64,000 bases of DNA from a bacterium (GCA_022842165.1 JALHQC010000003.1:112928-176927), one strand, 5' to 3'; positions 43,984 through 53,592 are shown, numbered from the stretch's first letter. A program made the numbers and translations. The notes: a model not told the origin generated them from the letters alone.

Positions 43984-44913
43984 CTAAAGCCTCGCCGGTT
44001 TTGCGCTGCGGGCTTGCAGCCAGTCGCGGTAGGAACGGATTCCATCTTCCAGAGACACAGCAGGCCGATAGCCGAGATCGCGCTCCGCCGCTGAAATGTC
44101 GAAGCGCTCCTGCCGGTCATCGACGGGGTCTGGCCCCTCGGCAACCTCGATATCCGCCGATGGCATCACCTTGCGAACGACAGCGGCGATTTCGCCCAGT
44201 GTCATCCATGTGCCACCCGTCACCGTGTAAGTGGAGCGCGGCAGATGAGGCTTGTCCAATGCCGTGATGAGCGCCTGCACCGCATCGTCGATATGAATGT
44301 ACTGCCTTGGAAAGTCGCGCCCGAATGGAAGCCGCGTCGGCCGGCCCTCCAGCGCATCGGTGATCATCATGCGGATGGCGCAGGCTGTCGTCCGCCGCGG
44401 GCCGAAGACCCACGAGAGACGCAGACTGACGCCGTCGACACCATGCTGTTCAGCGTAGGAACGCACCAGATGCTCGCTCGCCGCCTTGCTGGCGCCATAG
44501 ACGGTCGATGGCTTGAGTGCCACGTCCTCGGGCACGGGGCCGGGCGGCGTCGGGCCATAGGCGCTGGTCGAGGAGCAGAACACCACGCGCGGTCCCCTGA
44601 TAATGCGGGCCAGTTCGAGGATGTTGGCGGTGCCGACGATGTTCACCTGCACCATCTGGGCAGGGCTGTCGGCCGCGACCATCGGGCCTGAGAAGGCGCC
44701 GCAGTGAATAATGCCCGCAATGTCGTTGCGGCGGGCGATGTTGTGAAGGCCGTGGATGTCGGTCACGTCGCATTCGATGACCTCGCGGCCGTCGATTGCC
44801 GTTCCGACGCGATCGATTGCCACGGTTTGGCGGCCGGCTTTCTCCAGCATGACGCGCACAGCATTGCCAACCAGCCCCGCCGCACCTGTAACGAGAACGC
44901 TTTCACGGCCCAT
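43984..44913 (-). CDS. NAD-dependent epimerase/dehydratase (extended SDR)
   Basis: A 309-aa extended short-chain dehydrogenase. It shows the NAD-binding SVLVTGAAGLVGNAV motif, a catalytic Ser in FCSSTSAYGP, and YxxxK in TVYGASKAASEHL. The family interconverts nucleotide sugars or reduces related carbonyls. It could belong to the catabolic region on one side or to the glycan locus that starts 203 bp away on the opposite strand; a nucleotide-sugar role in the glycan locus is possible but unproven. It faces the DsbA-like gene tail-to-tail. Confidence 0.87.
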   Translation of the reverse strand: MGRESVLVTGAAGLVGNAVRVMLEKAGRQTVAIDRVGTAIDGREVIECDVTDIHGLHNIARRNDIAGIIHCGAFSGPMVAADSPAQMVQVNIVGTANILELARIIRGPRVVFCSSTSAYGPTPPGPVPEDVALKPSTVYGASKAASEHLVRSYAEQHGVDGVSLRLSWVFGPRRTTACAIRMMITDALEGRPTRLPFGRDFPRQYIHIDDAVQALITALDKPHLPRSTYTVTGGTWMTLGEIAAVVRKVMPSADIEVAEGPDPVDDRQERFDISAAERDLGYRPAVSLEDGIRSYRDWLQARSAKPARL

Positions 44914-45116
44914 ATTGCAACCTTTCCCGATCCGATCCGGTCCCAGTATAGCAAACGCGCCGGCGGGGGAAACCGGCAGAGCGGCATTGCTGCCCGGCGC
45001 TGCCGCAACAGGCTTCTCGGAGATTTCGTTTGTCGGCGGCGGGGGGATATGTTGATGTCAGGCCCTTCTGTCCAGAGCGGCCGGCTCGTCCCGGAAAGCT
45101 CAACATACCGCTTGAA

Positions 45117-46898
45117 ATGACCGGGGCCATTTTCCGCAATCCGAAACTTCTTCCCGCAGCAGCAGCGTTCGCCGTCATTTCCATCGGCGCGCTGATGCGG
45201 CTCACCGCGCTCGACTGGGACGACATGGCGGGACTCCATGCGGATGAACGCCACATGGCCTTCATGGTCTCCGGCGCGCTCCGCGGGCTGAGCGAGTGGG
45301 GGCTTGGCAAACTGCCGCTCGACTGGACGGGCCTGTGGTTCGATACCGAGCGCTCTCCCCTCAATCCGCGGCTGCAATCGGGCTTTTATGTCTATGGCGA
45401 AGCACCGCTGCTGGTCATGGTTCTGCTCAGCTATGTACAGGGCTGGTCCGAATGGACTGAGGTGCTGCTGACTGGCCGCATGCTGTCCGCCATCGCTGAC
45501 AGCTGCACCATCCTGCTGGTGTTTCTGACCGCCGCGAGATGGACGAGGTCGCGGGCGGCGCCGGTGCTGGCCTGCAGCTTCTATGCGTTCACGCCGGTGG
45601 CGATGCGGGAAGCGCATTTCTTCACGGTGGACACGCTGAGCACGGCCTTCGGCCTGGCTGCGGTCTATGCCGCAAGCTTCTGGAACGACAGTGCCTCGCG
45701 GCTGCGCAATTCAAGCCTGGCAATTGCCATGGGAGTGCTGCTCGGTCTTTCGGTTGCCAGCAAGCTTTCTGGCGCATTGTTCGCGTTTGCGCTGGTTTTC
45801 ATCGTGATCGCAAAACTGTGGGCGGCGCGCGGCTGGCGCGTCACGGATGTAGCCGTTCAGGCCGTCTTCTGCCTTCTGGCCGCGGCCGTCGCTTTCCGCC
45901 TCGCAAATCCCTTCGCATTCACAGGCCCCAATGTCTGGAATATCGGTTTCGATCCACGCTTTCTCGACGATGTCGCCGAACAGTCCCGTCTTGCCAGTGC
46001 GGGGGCGGGCTGGGTTCCGAACTGGTTCTGGCTCGACCGCAATTCGTTCCTGCAGTTCCTGCAGGATGTATTCCTGTGGGGTTTCGGCCCCGCCATCGTG
46101 GCTGCGGCGTGTCTCGCAGTCCTGCTGCGCTGGCGAACGTTCTCGCCGTTTCATCTCGCCGCCTGCTGCTTCGTCGCAACGGTGCTTGCCATCTTCTCCA
46201 CCTATCCCACGCCGTATCTGCGCTACGTGCTGCCCATTGCACCGTTCGTCATGATCATTGCGGGCCAGTTGCTGGCCGGACTGCGCCATCGCGGCCTGAG
46301 CGTGGTGGCGGTGAGCCTCGCAGCGGCAGCCGCGATCCAGGCGCAGGCCGTTCTCGGCATGCTGATCGCGCCCCACACGCGGGTGGAGGCATCGGTCTTC
46401 ATCTGGAAAACGCTTCCGCTCGGTAGCGTCATCCTGAACGAAACCGGCTGGGATGAAACGCTGCCCGCTGTGGTTCGCGTTCCGGGAGACAAGGAAAGCC
46501 GCTGGCCCTTCGTCGAAGGCAAGTACGAGCTTCAGATGCTGAACATTCAGGAGCCCGATTCCGCCCAAAAGGCGACGTGGATGGCGGAACGGCTTTCCCG
46601 CGCCGACCTGCTCGTGCAGAGCAGCCAGCGCTTCTTCGCAGTCGTGCCGCGCATGGCGGACCGGTTGCCGATGAGCAGCCGCTATTACCGGATGCTGGAC
46701 GATGGCAGCCTGTGCTTCGAGAAGTTCCGCGAATTCCGCCGCGGATTGACGCTACTCGGCTTTCTCGAAATCGACGATAGCTTTGCGCAGGAATCGTGGT
46801 TCATCTACGATCATCCCATCGTCAGGCTTTACCGGCGCACCGGCTGTTTCGACCGCCAGAAGGTCGAGAAAGCGCTTCTGGACGCGCTGCCGAAGTGA
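45117..46898 (+). CDS. GT-C-type membrane glycosyltransferase (glycosyltransferase family 39-like)
   Basis: A 593-aa polytopic membrane protein with about ten hydrophobic segments in the first ~400 residues and a soluble C-terminal part. The first extracytoplasmic loop holds an acidic motif, LHADERHMAFMV, like the catalytic Asp-Glu of PMT/ArnT (GT39/GT83) enzymes, which use polyprenol-phosphate-sugar donors on the periplasmic side. The next two genes encode DprE1 and DprE2, so it is a candidate decaprenylphosphoryl-arabinose-using arabinofuranosyltransferase; that link is inference. The start at 45117 has a poor ribosome site, and a TTG at 45030 is a possible alternative. Confidence 0.8.
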   Translation: MTGAIFRNPKLLPAAAAFAVISIGALMRLTALDWDDMAGLHADERHMAFMVSGALRGLSEWGLGKLPLDWTGLWFDTERSPLNPRLQSGFYVYGEAPLLVMVLLSYVQGWSEWTEVLLTGRMLSAIADSCTILLVFLTAARWTRSRAAPVLACSFYAFTPVAMREAHFFTVDTLSTAFGLAAVYAASFWNDSASRLRNSSLAIAMGVLLGLSVASKLSGALFAFALVFIVIAKLWAARGWRVTDVAVQAVFCLLAAAVAFRLANPFAFTGPNVWNIGFDPRFLDDVAEQSRLASAGAGWVPNWFWLDRNSFLQFLQDVFLWGFGPAIVAAACLAVLLRWRTFSPFHLAACCFVATVLAIFSTYPTPYLRYVLPIAPFVMIIAGQLLAGLRHRGLSVVAVSLAAAAAIQAQAVLGMLIAPHTRVEASVFIWKTLPLGSVILNETGWDETLPAVVRVPGDKESRWPFVEGKYELQMLNIQEPDSAQKATWMAERLSRADLLVQSSQRFFAVVPRMADRLPMSSRYYRMLDDGSLCFEKFREFRRGLTLLGFLEIDDSFAQESWFIYDHPIVRLYRRTGCFDRQKVEKALLDALPK

Positions 46899-46929
46899 CA
46901 GACTGCCCGCAAACGGGACGAGGGTTTCG

Positions 46930-48264
46930 ATGCCCCGCATGACGATGCTCTCCGGATGGGGGCGGTTCCCGAAGCTCCACTGCAAGGTTAGCCGTCCGCG
47001 CACGGAAGCCGACCTGAGAAATTTGCTCGCCGAAGGAAGCCTGATCGCCCGGGGCAACGGCCGCGCCTACGGCGACAGCGCGCTGAACACCCGCGCCACC
47101 GCCGACATGCGGCAGTTCAACCATATGCTGGCCTTCGATGCGGAGACAGGGCAGCTTACCGCCGAGGCAGGCGTCATGCTCGGCGATGTCATCGCGGCGT
47201 TTCTGCCACGCGGGTGGTTTCCGCCGGTAACACCCGGCACCCAGTTCGTGACGCTTGGCGGCATGATCGCCGCGGATGTTCATGGCAAGAACCATCACAG
47301 GCATGGCTCGTTCGGCAACTTCGTCGACTGGATCGACGTGATGCAGGCGGATGGCGAAATTCTGCGTTGTTCACCGGACGACAACCGCGATCTCTTCGAA
47401 TGGACGATCGGCGGCATGGGCCTCACCGGCATCATTCTTCGTGCCGCCTTCAGGCTGTCACGCGTCGAGACAGGATGGGTGAAGCAGACGGTCATACCAA
47501 CCGCGGACCTTGAGTCCACCATGACGGCATTCGAGGCCGCTCAGGATGCCACCTATTCCGTCGCCTGGATCGATTGCCTGAGCAGTGGCACCAGGCTCGG
47601 CCGTTCGCTGCTGCTGCTGGGCGAGCACGCCAGCCGCGGCGAGCTTTCGGCGGCGGCGCAGGCAAATCCCTTCGCCATCCTCAACAGGCGCAAGCTGGCC
47701 ATCGCATTCGACATGCCGTCCATCCTGCATGCTGTGCCGCTTGCGAGAGCCTTCAACGCGTTGCATCACTGGCGGGGCGCGGCCGGCACCCGAAGCCGGC
47801 TGGTGGACTGGTATCGCTATTTCTATCCTCTCGATGCAATTCCCGGCTGGAACCGCCTCTATGGACGAGAAGGGCTGATACAGTTCCAGTGCGTGCTACC
47901 GCTCGATAGATCGCGCCAAGGCCTGCATGTCCTGCTGGGCGCCATCGCGGCGTCGCGGCAGGCGCCGCTGCTTGCAGTGCTCAAGCGCATGGGCAGGCAG
48001 GACAGCCGGTTTTCGTTTCCCATGGAGGGCTACACTTTGGCACTCGATTTTCCAGCCACCCCGGCTGTGCTTGAATTGCTGAAACGCCTCGACCGGATTG
48101 CGATCGAGCATGGCGGGCGTTTCTATCTGGCGAAGGACAGCCGCATGGCAGCAGCCACATTCCGTGCATCGGAACCGAGACTTCCGGAGTTTCTCGCCAT
48201 GCGGGCGGAGAAGGGGAGGGCGCAGGCCTTCGCATCTGCGCAATCCGAAAGGCTGGGCCTGTGA
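46930..48264 (+). CDS. dprE1: DprE1-like FAD-binding oxidoreductase (decaprenylphosphoryl-beta-D-ribose 2'-oxidase)
   Basis: A 444-aa vanillyl-alcohol-oxidase-fold flavoprotein matching mycobacterial DprE1. Motifs include IARGNGRAYGDSALN, PVTPGTQFVTLGGMIA, HGKNHH at residues 118-123 with GSFGN following, GGMGLTGIILRA, and the C-terminal AKDSR, whose Lys402 corresponds to the active-site Lys418 of Mycobacterium tuberculosis. With DprE2 it epimerises decaprenylphosphoryl-ribose to -arabinose, the donor for arabinofuranosyl groups. By alignment of SFPMEGYTLALDFP the position of Mtb Cys387 is Ala371 here. ATG 46930 follows GAGGG. It overlaps dprE2 by 4 bp. Confidence 0.9.
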   Translation: MPRMTMLSGWGRFPKLHCKVSRPRTEADLRNLLAEGSLIARGNGRAYGDSALNTRATADMRQFNHMLAFDAETGQLTAEAGVMLGDVIAAFLPRGWFPPVTPGTQFVTLGGMIAADVHGKNHHRHGSFGNFVDWIDVMQADGEILRCSPDDNRDLFEWTIGGMGLTGIILRAAFRLSRVETGWVKQTVIPTADLESTMTAFEAAQDATYSVAWIDCLSSGTRLGRSLLLLGEHASRGELSAAAQANPFAILNRRKLAIAFDMPSILHAVPLARAFNALHHWRGAAGTRSRLVDWYRYFYPLDAIPGWNRLYGREGLIQFQCVLPLDRSRQGLHVLLGAIAASRQAPLLAVLKRMGRQDSRFSFPMEGYTLALDFPATPAVLELLKRLDRIAIEHGGRFYLAKDSRMAAATFRASEPRLPEFLAMRAEKGRAQAFASAQSERLGL

Positions 48265-48998
48265 GCGGGGGGCCGGTCCTGATCCTCGGCGGACGGTCCG
48301 ACATCGGGCTTGCAGCTGCCAGAAGATTCGCGGCAGCCGGGCACCCGATCCAGCTTGCCGCGCGCAACGCCGAAAGCCTGCAGGCCGCGCGGACGGACAT
48401 CGAAATCCGTTACGGCGTGCCTGTCACGCTGCATGAATTCGATGCGCTCGACACCGGCTCCCACGCCCGGTTCGTGGACAGCCTGAACATTCTCCCAAAC
48501 ATCGCCGTCTGCGCGGTTGGCGTCCTCGGGGACCAGAAAGAAGGCGAGCGCGAATGCACGTCCGCGATCCTCGTCATGCGGAGCAATTATGAAGGCCCGG
48601 TCGCGATCCTGTCGGAGCTTGCCAACCGTTTCGAGACGCGCGGCAGCGGCACCCTCGTCGGCATCAGCTCGGTGGCGGGCGAGCGGGGCCGCGCCTCCAA
48701 CTATATCTATGGTTCTGCGAAGGCAGGCTTCTCGGCGTTTCTCTCCGGCCTCCGCAACCGCCTTTCGGGGTCTGGCGTTCATGTGGTCACTGTGCTGCCG
48801 GGCTTCGTGGCAACGCGAATGACCGAAGGGATGGACCTGCCGCCGAGGCTCACCGCGCAGCCTGAAGACGTGGCCGCCGCCATCCTGCGCGCTGTGGAGA
48901 AGCAGAAGAACGTCGTCTATGTCAGGCCGGTGTGGCGGCTGGTCATGGCAGTCATCCGTAATATCCCGGAACCCATCTTCCGGCGGATGCGCATATGA
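48261..48998 (+). CDS. dprE2: DprE2-like SDR reductase (decaprenylphosphoryl-2-keto-pentose reductase)
   Basis: A 245-aa short-chain dehydrogenase matching DprE2. It has the cofactor site VLILGGRSDIGLAAARRF, the family's AVCAVGVLGDQ in place of NNAG, a catalytic Ser in GISSVAGERGRASN and Tyr/Lys in YIYGSAKAG. It reduces the keto intermediate made by DprE1 to the arabinose form. The GTG start overlaps the dprE1 stop by 4 bp, which couples the two partners. A C-terminal hydrophobic/basic segment (WRLVMAVIRNIPEPIFRRMR) may associate with the membrane, where the lipid substrate lies. Confidence 0.9.
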   Translation: MSGGPVLILGGRSDIGLAAARRFAAAGHPIQLAARNAESLQAARTDIEIRYGVPVTLHEFDALDTGSHARFVDSLNILPNIAVCAVGVLGDQKEGERECTSAILVMRSNYEGPVAILSELANRFETRGSGTLVGISSVAGERGRASNYIYGSAKAGFSAFLSGLRNRLSGSGVHVVTVLPGFVATRMTEGMDLPPRLTAQPEDVAAAILRAVEKQKNVVYVRPVWRLVMAVIRNIPEPIFRRMRI

Positions 48999-49044
48999 GG
49001 ATCAAAACCTGGCCCGTTGCAAAGTGAAGGCGGCGGGCGTGGCG

Positions 49045-50742
49045 TCAGCCGGCTGGCTGGCAGTGAGCTGGCGCCGCCAGAATCTCCTTCTCGATCCCCG
49101 CCTGGCTCAGCCGGCCGGTATTCCGGAAAACGAAGACGGTGGGGCTGTCGAACACCGAAAAGGTCTCCTCCGCGAGGGGTGAGGGATCGAGCGCCGACAG
49201 GAGGCCTCTGCCCCTGCGGCTGAACCGCTGCTGCATGTCATATCCCAACCGCCCGCTCCACAGGGCATCGTAATAGCCGCACATTTCGGGAAAGCGCCGA
49301 TGCATGCCGGGCAACACGCCATGATGCCGGCGACTGGAAACGATCATCCATTGCCCGGCCGCCAGGATGCCGGCAATCGCCTCGGTCTTCTGCGCGCTGG
49401 GCGGTTCGATCAGGGGAAGCGGCGTCACGGCGATGGCAAGGTGTTCGCCGCCCGGAAAGGGCGGGCCGACCTCGACGGGTTCGACCACGAGCCGGTCGCC
49501 CTTCTGCATGTTGGAAACAAGATAATTCCAGCCCGCGACGCGGCTGTCGGTGCGCAGATAGATCGCCGCCTGCAGGCTTCCTGCGACGAATACCGAGAAG
49601 GCCATGGCGGCGGCAACCGCGATCCCCGCATCGCGGCCAAAGTGCCTGGTGGCTTCCCGGCAGGCAGCCGCTGCTGCAAGGATGAACAGCGGCAGCAGCG
49701 GCAGCAGGTAGCGCATGAACTTGGCATGCCATGAGAAGATGATGGCGGCGTAGGCGAGGCCGAAGAGAAGCAGGGGCAGCAGCAGACGTGCGGTTCCGCG
49801 CCCCGATGCCGCCTGCCACAGCAGCAGGATCAGCCCCGGAAGAACAAGCAGCGCGGAGACGGGATCGAGAAGCCACGGAATTTGTTTCAGTTCGAACAGG
49901 ACGGCCTTCGCATCGTGGAACTGATAGGTCCAGAACACATCGACGGTGCCGCGCACGACGCCACCCTCGAAGGTCATCGCGCCGAAATAATCTTGTGGGG
50001 AAAGCAGGATTTGCGGTGTCGTCAGGCACAGGATCGCCAGCGCGATCAAGCCGCTGACGACGAGCCACACAAGCCGCATGGCGAGGCTTCCGGCATCGCG
50101 CCGCATCAGGAACGCTACCAGCGGCAGCAAGGCAAAGGTTGCCGCCGTGGTCTTGAACCCAAGCCCCATACCCAGCGTGACGCCGCAGAGGATTGCTGCC
50201 TGTCGCAAGCCGAGGCTGTGACCGAGGTATCGGGCCGTGATCAATGCAAGAAGTGAAAGCGTCAGGACCAGCACCGATTCCGTCGTGCCGAAATGCGCCG
50301 CCTGTATCAGGGCTGGCGCCAGCGCCGCCAGGAAGGCCGCAAGGAGTGCGGAGGGCTGGTCAAACACCGTCCTCGCGATCCTGTAGATCACGAACACCGT
50401 TGCCAGTGAAAAACAGGCCGAGAGCAGCCGGGCCGACCATGCGATATCGGCAAGACCGGTGGAGCGCAGGATGCCTACCTGATGCAATGCCTCGGCCAGC
50501 AGCCTTGGAAGGTAAACGGCCAGTCCGTTGTAGGCATGGAAATCCGGCACGAGCGCACCGGGATAGGACAGGCGCTCAGCGGCGGCAGCGAGATTGCGCT
50601 CGTCGGGGTGCAGCATAAGCCCGGCGTCCCACGACAGGCCCCGGAAGCGCACCAGGAGCGCAATCGCAAAGATGGCCAGAGCCAGCAGGCGCGCCGTTGG
50701 CGCCGGAAGGGCGAGCGGCCGGTCGCGATCCGGCTCAGCCAT
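49045..50742 (-). CDS. GT-C-type membrane glycosyltransferase (family 39-like)
   Basis: A 565-aa polytopic protein resembling the one at 45117-46898: an acidic first loop (LMLHPDERNLAAAAERL) and about ten transmembrane helices, then a soluble C-terminal region. The HPDE motif is the expected site of the catalytic acid of GT39/GT83 enzymes. It is the last gene of a seven-gene minus-strand operon; its ATG (50742) lies inside the end of the exosortase gene, 8 bp overlap, so it is translationally coupled. It could modify the Thr/Pro-rich protein encoded two genes upstream, an idea based only on linkage. Confidence 0.8.
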   Translation of the reverse strand: MAEPDRDRPLALPAPTARLLALAIFAIALLVRFRGLSWDAGLMLHPDERNLAAAAERLSYPGALVPDFHAYNGLAVYLPRLLAEALHQVGILRSTGLADIAWSARLLSACFSLATVFVIYRIARTVFDQPSALLAAFLAALAPALIQAAHFGTTESVLVLTLSLLALITARYLGHSLGLRQAAILCGVTLGMGLGFKTTAATFALLPLVAFLMRRDAGSLAMRLVWLVVSGLIALAILCLTTPQILLSPQDYFGAMTFEGGVVRGTVDVFWTYQFHDAKAVLFELKQIPWLLDPVSALLVLPGLILLLWQAASGRGTARLLLPLLLFGLAYAAIIFSWHAKFMRYLLPLLPLFILAAAAACREATRHFGRDAGIAVAAAMAFSVFVAGSLQAAIYLRTDSRVAGWNYLVSNMQKGDRLVVEPVEVGPPFPGGEHLAIAVTPLPLIEPPSAQKTEAIAGILAAGQWMIVSSRRHHGVLPGMHRRFPEMCGYYDALWSGRLGYDMQQRFSRRGRGLLSALDPSPLAEETFSVFDSPTVFVFRNTGRLSQAGIEKEILAAPAHCQPAG

Positions 50743-51865
50743 TGCGGCGCCTAGGTTGCGGGCGTGACGGCACCGGGGAAGGCCGCTGCGGCTGCTCGAT
50801 GAAGAAGATCGCATAGGGGAGGACGAAGAGGTTGAAGTGGACGAAACAGTTCTGGACCGCGGCCAGAATGGCGCGCATCAACGCCTGCGGCGGCGCGTAG
50901 GATTGAAGCTGCCCGCCGGCGATCACTTGCGCCAATCCCGCCGCTGCAGCCTCGCCCTGTGCTTCTGCATAGGCTGCAATCGACATCGCTGCCGCCATCA
51001 CCAGCAGCGCCGCCACGGTCAGCAGCAGTTTGGCTTTGACCGGCTTCTGCGACATGACGAATGATGCCGCAACCAGCGGAACGGCCAGGCTGAAGGCTTC
51101 GGGGGCAAAAGGAAGAGATGCTGCCCGCAAAGGTGTCAGCGACGTCACCAGATTGGTGTTCACGAAATACCGGCTATCCTGGAGATCGATCGCATTGGCG
51201 AGCGCACCGGGAACCAGCGCCATCAGCAGATTGGCAAGCGGAACAAGAACCAGACCCGTTACCGCCTGGCCGATGACGTACCAGAGAAGGCCCGCCGCAA
51301 TGGCGACGGCGACCCACAGGAAAATAGTCCTTACAGCGGCCGGTGGTATCAGATTTCCGGCCGCCGCCACCAGCAGCGCGACCAGAGCCGAACTCGCCAG
51401 CGGGAAGACGTCGAAATGCGTCGCCTCGAACATGGCGCTGCCGGCGGGCAGCATGGCATAAAGCAAGACGATGCGGACAAGATTGACGGCCTGAATGATC
51501 AGGAATCCGGCAAGCGCCGCCTTTGCCAGCGACATCCACGCAATCGCGCCGCGCTGGAGCGCGACGATGATCGCCAGGTAGACGACGCTGATGCCGAGGC
51601 CGTCGCAGGCATCGGTGACCGACAGGGCATATCCCGTGGACGCCTGGCGGAGTTCGACGCCGGTGCGCATGATGCTGCCGTCCAGCATCGACAGGAAGCC
51701 ACCGGCGATGACCGCCAGTGCAGTTGCGACGGCAGTCGAGAGATGGTCGGCCAGCGACGTGCGGAGAAACAGGAAACCCAGTAGCAGCGCAAGCGAAACC
51801 TTGAGAACCCTGTCCGCTGAAAATCTCGAATCGAGGTTCAGGCGCGGAAAGTAGTCGCCCATCAT
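50735..51865 (-). CDS. Exosortase/archaeosortase-family membrane protease
   Basis: A 376-aa integral membrane protein with about eight to ten helices. Its conserved triad is visible: Cys87 in [14 protein letters not shown], Arg131 in [13 protein letters not shown] and His150 in [16 protein letters not shown]. The Cys-to-Arg distance of 44 and Arg-to-His distance of 19 match exosortases (XrtA-type spacing about 45 and 21). Exosortases cleave a C-terminal sorting signal and transfer the protein to a surface glycan or lipid. The gene overlaps by 4 bp the upstream gene for a Thr/Pro-repeat protein with a sorting-signal-like tail, its probable dedicated substrate. The C-terminal ~180 residues are additional membrane sequence not usual in minimal exosortases. 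Confidence 0.85.
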   Translation of the reverse strand: MMGDYFPRLNLDSRFSADRVLKVSLALLLGFLFLRTSLADHLSTAVATALAVIAGGFLSMLDGSIMRTGVELRQASTGYALSVTDACDGLGISVVYLAIIVALQRGAIAWMSLAKAALAGFLIIQAVNLVRIVLLYAMLPAGSAMFEATHFDVFPLASSALVALLVAAAGNLIPPAAVRTIFLWVAVAIAAGLLWYVIGQAVTGLVLVPLANLLMALVPGALANAIDLQDSRYFVNTNLVTSLTPLRAASLPFAPEAFSLAVPLVAASFVMSQKPVKAKLLLTVAALLVMAAAMSIAAYAEAQGEAAAAGLAQVIAGGQLQSYAPPQALMRAILAAVQNCFVHFNLFVLPYAIFFIEQPQRPSPVPSRPQPRRRNG

Positions 51866-52602
51866 CTCCTGTCGGCGCGGCGGGCCCAGAGCAGGAGGGA
51901 AATCATCGACCCGAGCATCAGGATCAGCAGGATCGGAATGCTGGGGCCGCTACCGCCGCCGGGGACGCTGTCCACATCGGCAGGCGTCGACGTCGCGGTC
52001 ACGGATGGAACCGTGGTCGGAGAATCGGTCGGCGTGCCCGTCGGCTCCACAGGTGTGTTGGTCGGCGTATTCGTGGGCGTATCTGTGGGGAGGCCCGTGG
52101 GTGTGTTGGTCGGCGCTTCAGTCGGCGTGACTGTCTGGTCGGGGGGCGTCTTGGTCGGTGTATTGGTCGGCGTATTCGTGGGGGTATTCGTGGGCGTGTT
52201 TGTGGGTGTGCTGGTCGGCGTATTCGTGGGCGTGTTGGTCGGCGTATCGGTCGGCGTGTTGGTTGGTGTATTCGTCGGTGTGTCGGTGGGCGTGTTGGTC
52301 GGCGTATTTGTGGGGGTAATCTCGAGTATTTCGGTGGGCGTCGCGGTGGCCGTTGCCGTGGGCGTTAGCGGAATTTCGGTGGGCGTCGCGGTGGCCGTTG
52401 CCGTGGGCGTTAGCGGAATTTCGGTGGGCGTCGCGGTGGCCGTTGCCGTGGGCGTTAGCGGAATTTCGGTTGGCGTCGCGGTGGCCGTTGCCGTAGGCGA
52501 ACCCGTCGGCGCAGGCTGCGCAAATACGGCAGCTGGCGACCAGACCGCTACGGCCGAAACGACGAGAGCCACATGCAGGGTGTGCTTCAGGGCCGTATTC
52601 AT
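51862..52602 (-). CDS. Thr/Pro-repeat surface protein, probable exosortase substrate
   Basis: A 246-aa secreted protein. Residues 1-28 form a signal peptide ending AVFA-QP. Residues ~33-93 are four near-identical 15-residue repeats of the type [15 protein letters not shown], then residues ~94-200 are TPTN-type tetrapeptide repeats. The tail reads [34 protein letters not shown] when taken in short pieces: a glycine motif (VPGGGSGPS), a transmembrane helix and an Arg cluster, the tripartite form of exosortase sorting signals but without a PEP motif. The Thr density suggests O-glycosylation. It is flanked by the exosortase gene (4-bp overlap) and the flippase-like gene (4-bp overlap). No enzymatic domain is present. 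Confidence 0.82.
   Translation of the reverse strand: MNTALKHTLHVALVVSAVAVWSPAAVFAQPAPTGSPTATATATPTEIPLTPTATATATPTEIPLTPTATATATPTEIPLTPTATATATPTEILEITPTNTPTNTPTDTPTNTPTNTPTDTPTNTPTNTPTSTPTNTPTNTPTNTPTNTPTKTPPDQTVTPTEAPTNTPTGLPTDTPTNTPTNTPVEPTGTPTDSPTTVPSVTATSTPADVDSVPGGGSGPSIPILLILMLGSMISLLLWARRADRR
52334..52500. repeat. 45-bp tandem repeat in Thr/Pro-repeat gene
   Basis: Four nearly identical 45-bp units begin at 52334, 52379, 52424 and 52469 (the last diverges near its end). Each encodes 15 residues, so loss or gain of a unit keeps the reading frame. The neighbouring 52055-52320 stretch is built from 12-bp degenerate units encoding TPTN. The first set's near-identity suggests recent duplication. 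Confidence 0.9.
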
Positions 52603-53549
52603 GGATGACGCCGCCTCGCCCAGAAAAAGACACCGGCGATCGATGGGACCGCGGTACAGATTTGAAAGCTACCAAAAATCAGGGACGCAAGCAATGCATC
52701 ATGTTCCGCAACGCCATAGAGCGACAGGCCATAAACGACAGACGCTTCACGCACGCCCCAGCCCCCAAAGGAAATCGGCAGGATCGACATCAGCAGTGCC
52801 GCCGGAAACACGATGAGCGTCGTCGGCAGCGGAATTTCGATGCCATAGGCCACCGCGAGCAACTGAAAGATCAGGACCGAGAAGGCATGCCCGGCAGCCG
52901 CCATGGCAAGAAGCACCAGTCCGCGAATGCCGGCGAGCCGCATGAGCCCGCCGCCGAACCTGACCAGAAGGCTTGCCAGCCTGTCCTGCAGGACGGCGAT
53001 CGCGGCAGCGCCTGCGGCGAGGACGAGCACCGCGATGCCGGCAATCCAGAAGGAGGGAAGCACAATCATGCCGCTGGCGGCGGCGCCGGGGACGATCAGC
53101 AGCACCAGCCCCGCGAGGCCGAAGACGCGGTCAACGACGACCGCGCGCGTTGCGGCGCCCAGCGGCATGCCGTCATAATGCAGTCCGGCGATGCGCAGGC
53201 CATCCCCGGCCACCAACGCGGGCAGCACCTGGCTCACGGCCTGGCTGAGCCAGGTCAGATGAAAGAAGCGGGGAAACCGCAGGTCCGGCAGTGCCGGGCC
53301 TGTGTCCGCGAGGCTCCGCGCTGTCACCAGCCAGCGGTAGGCCAGCAGTGCGATCTGGAGCAGCGCCGCCGGCACACACACCAGCAGCAGAACAGGATGG
53401 ACGAGTTGCAGTTCCGACCAGTCCATTCCATCGGGCAGGCTTGCCCAGATCCAGTAGAGCAGCCCTGCCGACAGGCAGAGCTTCGCCAACAGGATCAGGA
53501 CGGTGCGCCAGCCCTTCGCCCCAAACCGCTGCGGTAATCCGGATGTCAT
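52599..53549 (-). CDS. Lysylphosphatidylglycerol synthase-type transmembrane (flippase-like) protein
   Basis: A 316-aa inner-membrane protein with about eight helices, matching the LPG_synthase_TM/UPF0104 family (Pfam PF03706), also called flippase-like or AglD-like. Supporting motifs are the early RWLVTARSL, the [22 protein letters not shown] segment, [16 protein letters not shown], and [20 protein letters not shown] near the C-terminus, all typical. No synthase domain follows, so lipid or lipid-linked sugar transport or modification is more likely than lysinylation. The gene sits between the outer-membrane protein gene and the Thr/Pro-repeat gene, overlapping the latter by 4 bp. Confidence 0.85.
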   Translation of the reverse strand: MTSGLPQRFGAKGWRTVLILLAKLCLSAGLLYWIWASLPDGMDWSELQLVHPVLLLVCVPAALLQIALLAYRWLVTARSLADTGPALPDLRFPRFFHLTWLSQAVSQVLPALVAGDGLRIAGLHYDGMPLGAATRAVVVDRVFGLAGLVLLIVPGAAASGMIVLPSFWIAGIAVLVLAAGAAAIAVLQDRLASLLVRFGGGLMRLAGIRGLVLLAMAAAGHAFSVLIFQLLAVAYGIEIPLPTTLIVFPAALLMSILPISFGGWGVREASVVYGLSLYGVAEHDALLASLIFGSFQICTAVPSIAGVFFWARRRHP

Positions 53550-53592
53550 GATGTCAAGAGAGGCGGCAAGCCGGAATCCGGCAGGCCAGGGC

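Noticed and set aside
52055..52500. CRISPR-like regularly repeated DNA
   Set aside because: Units are directly adjacent without unique spacers and are in frame within a coding sequence, so they are protein-coding tandem repeats.
51938..52816. Plus-strand frame encoding VGV-type repeats opposite the Thr/Pro-repeat gene
   Set aside because: The repeats are the reverse complement of codons in the minus-strand gene, which has a proper signal peptide, sorting tail and operon overlaps; the plus frame has none.
52599..53549. Lysylphosphatidylglycerol synthase (MprF)
   Set aside because: Only the flippase-like transmembrane domain is present; the C-terminal synthase domain needed for lysine transfer is absent.
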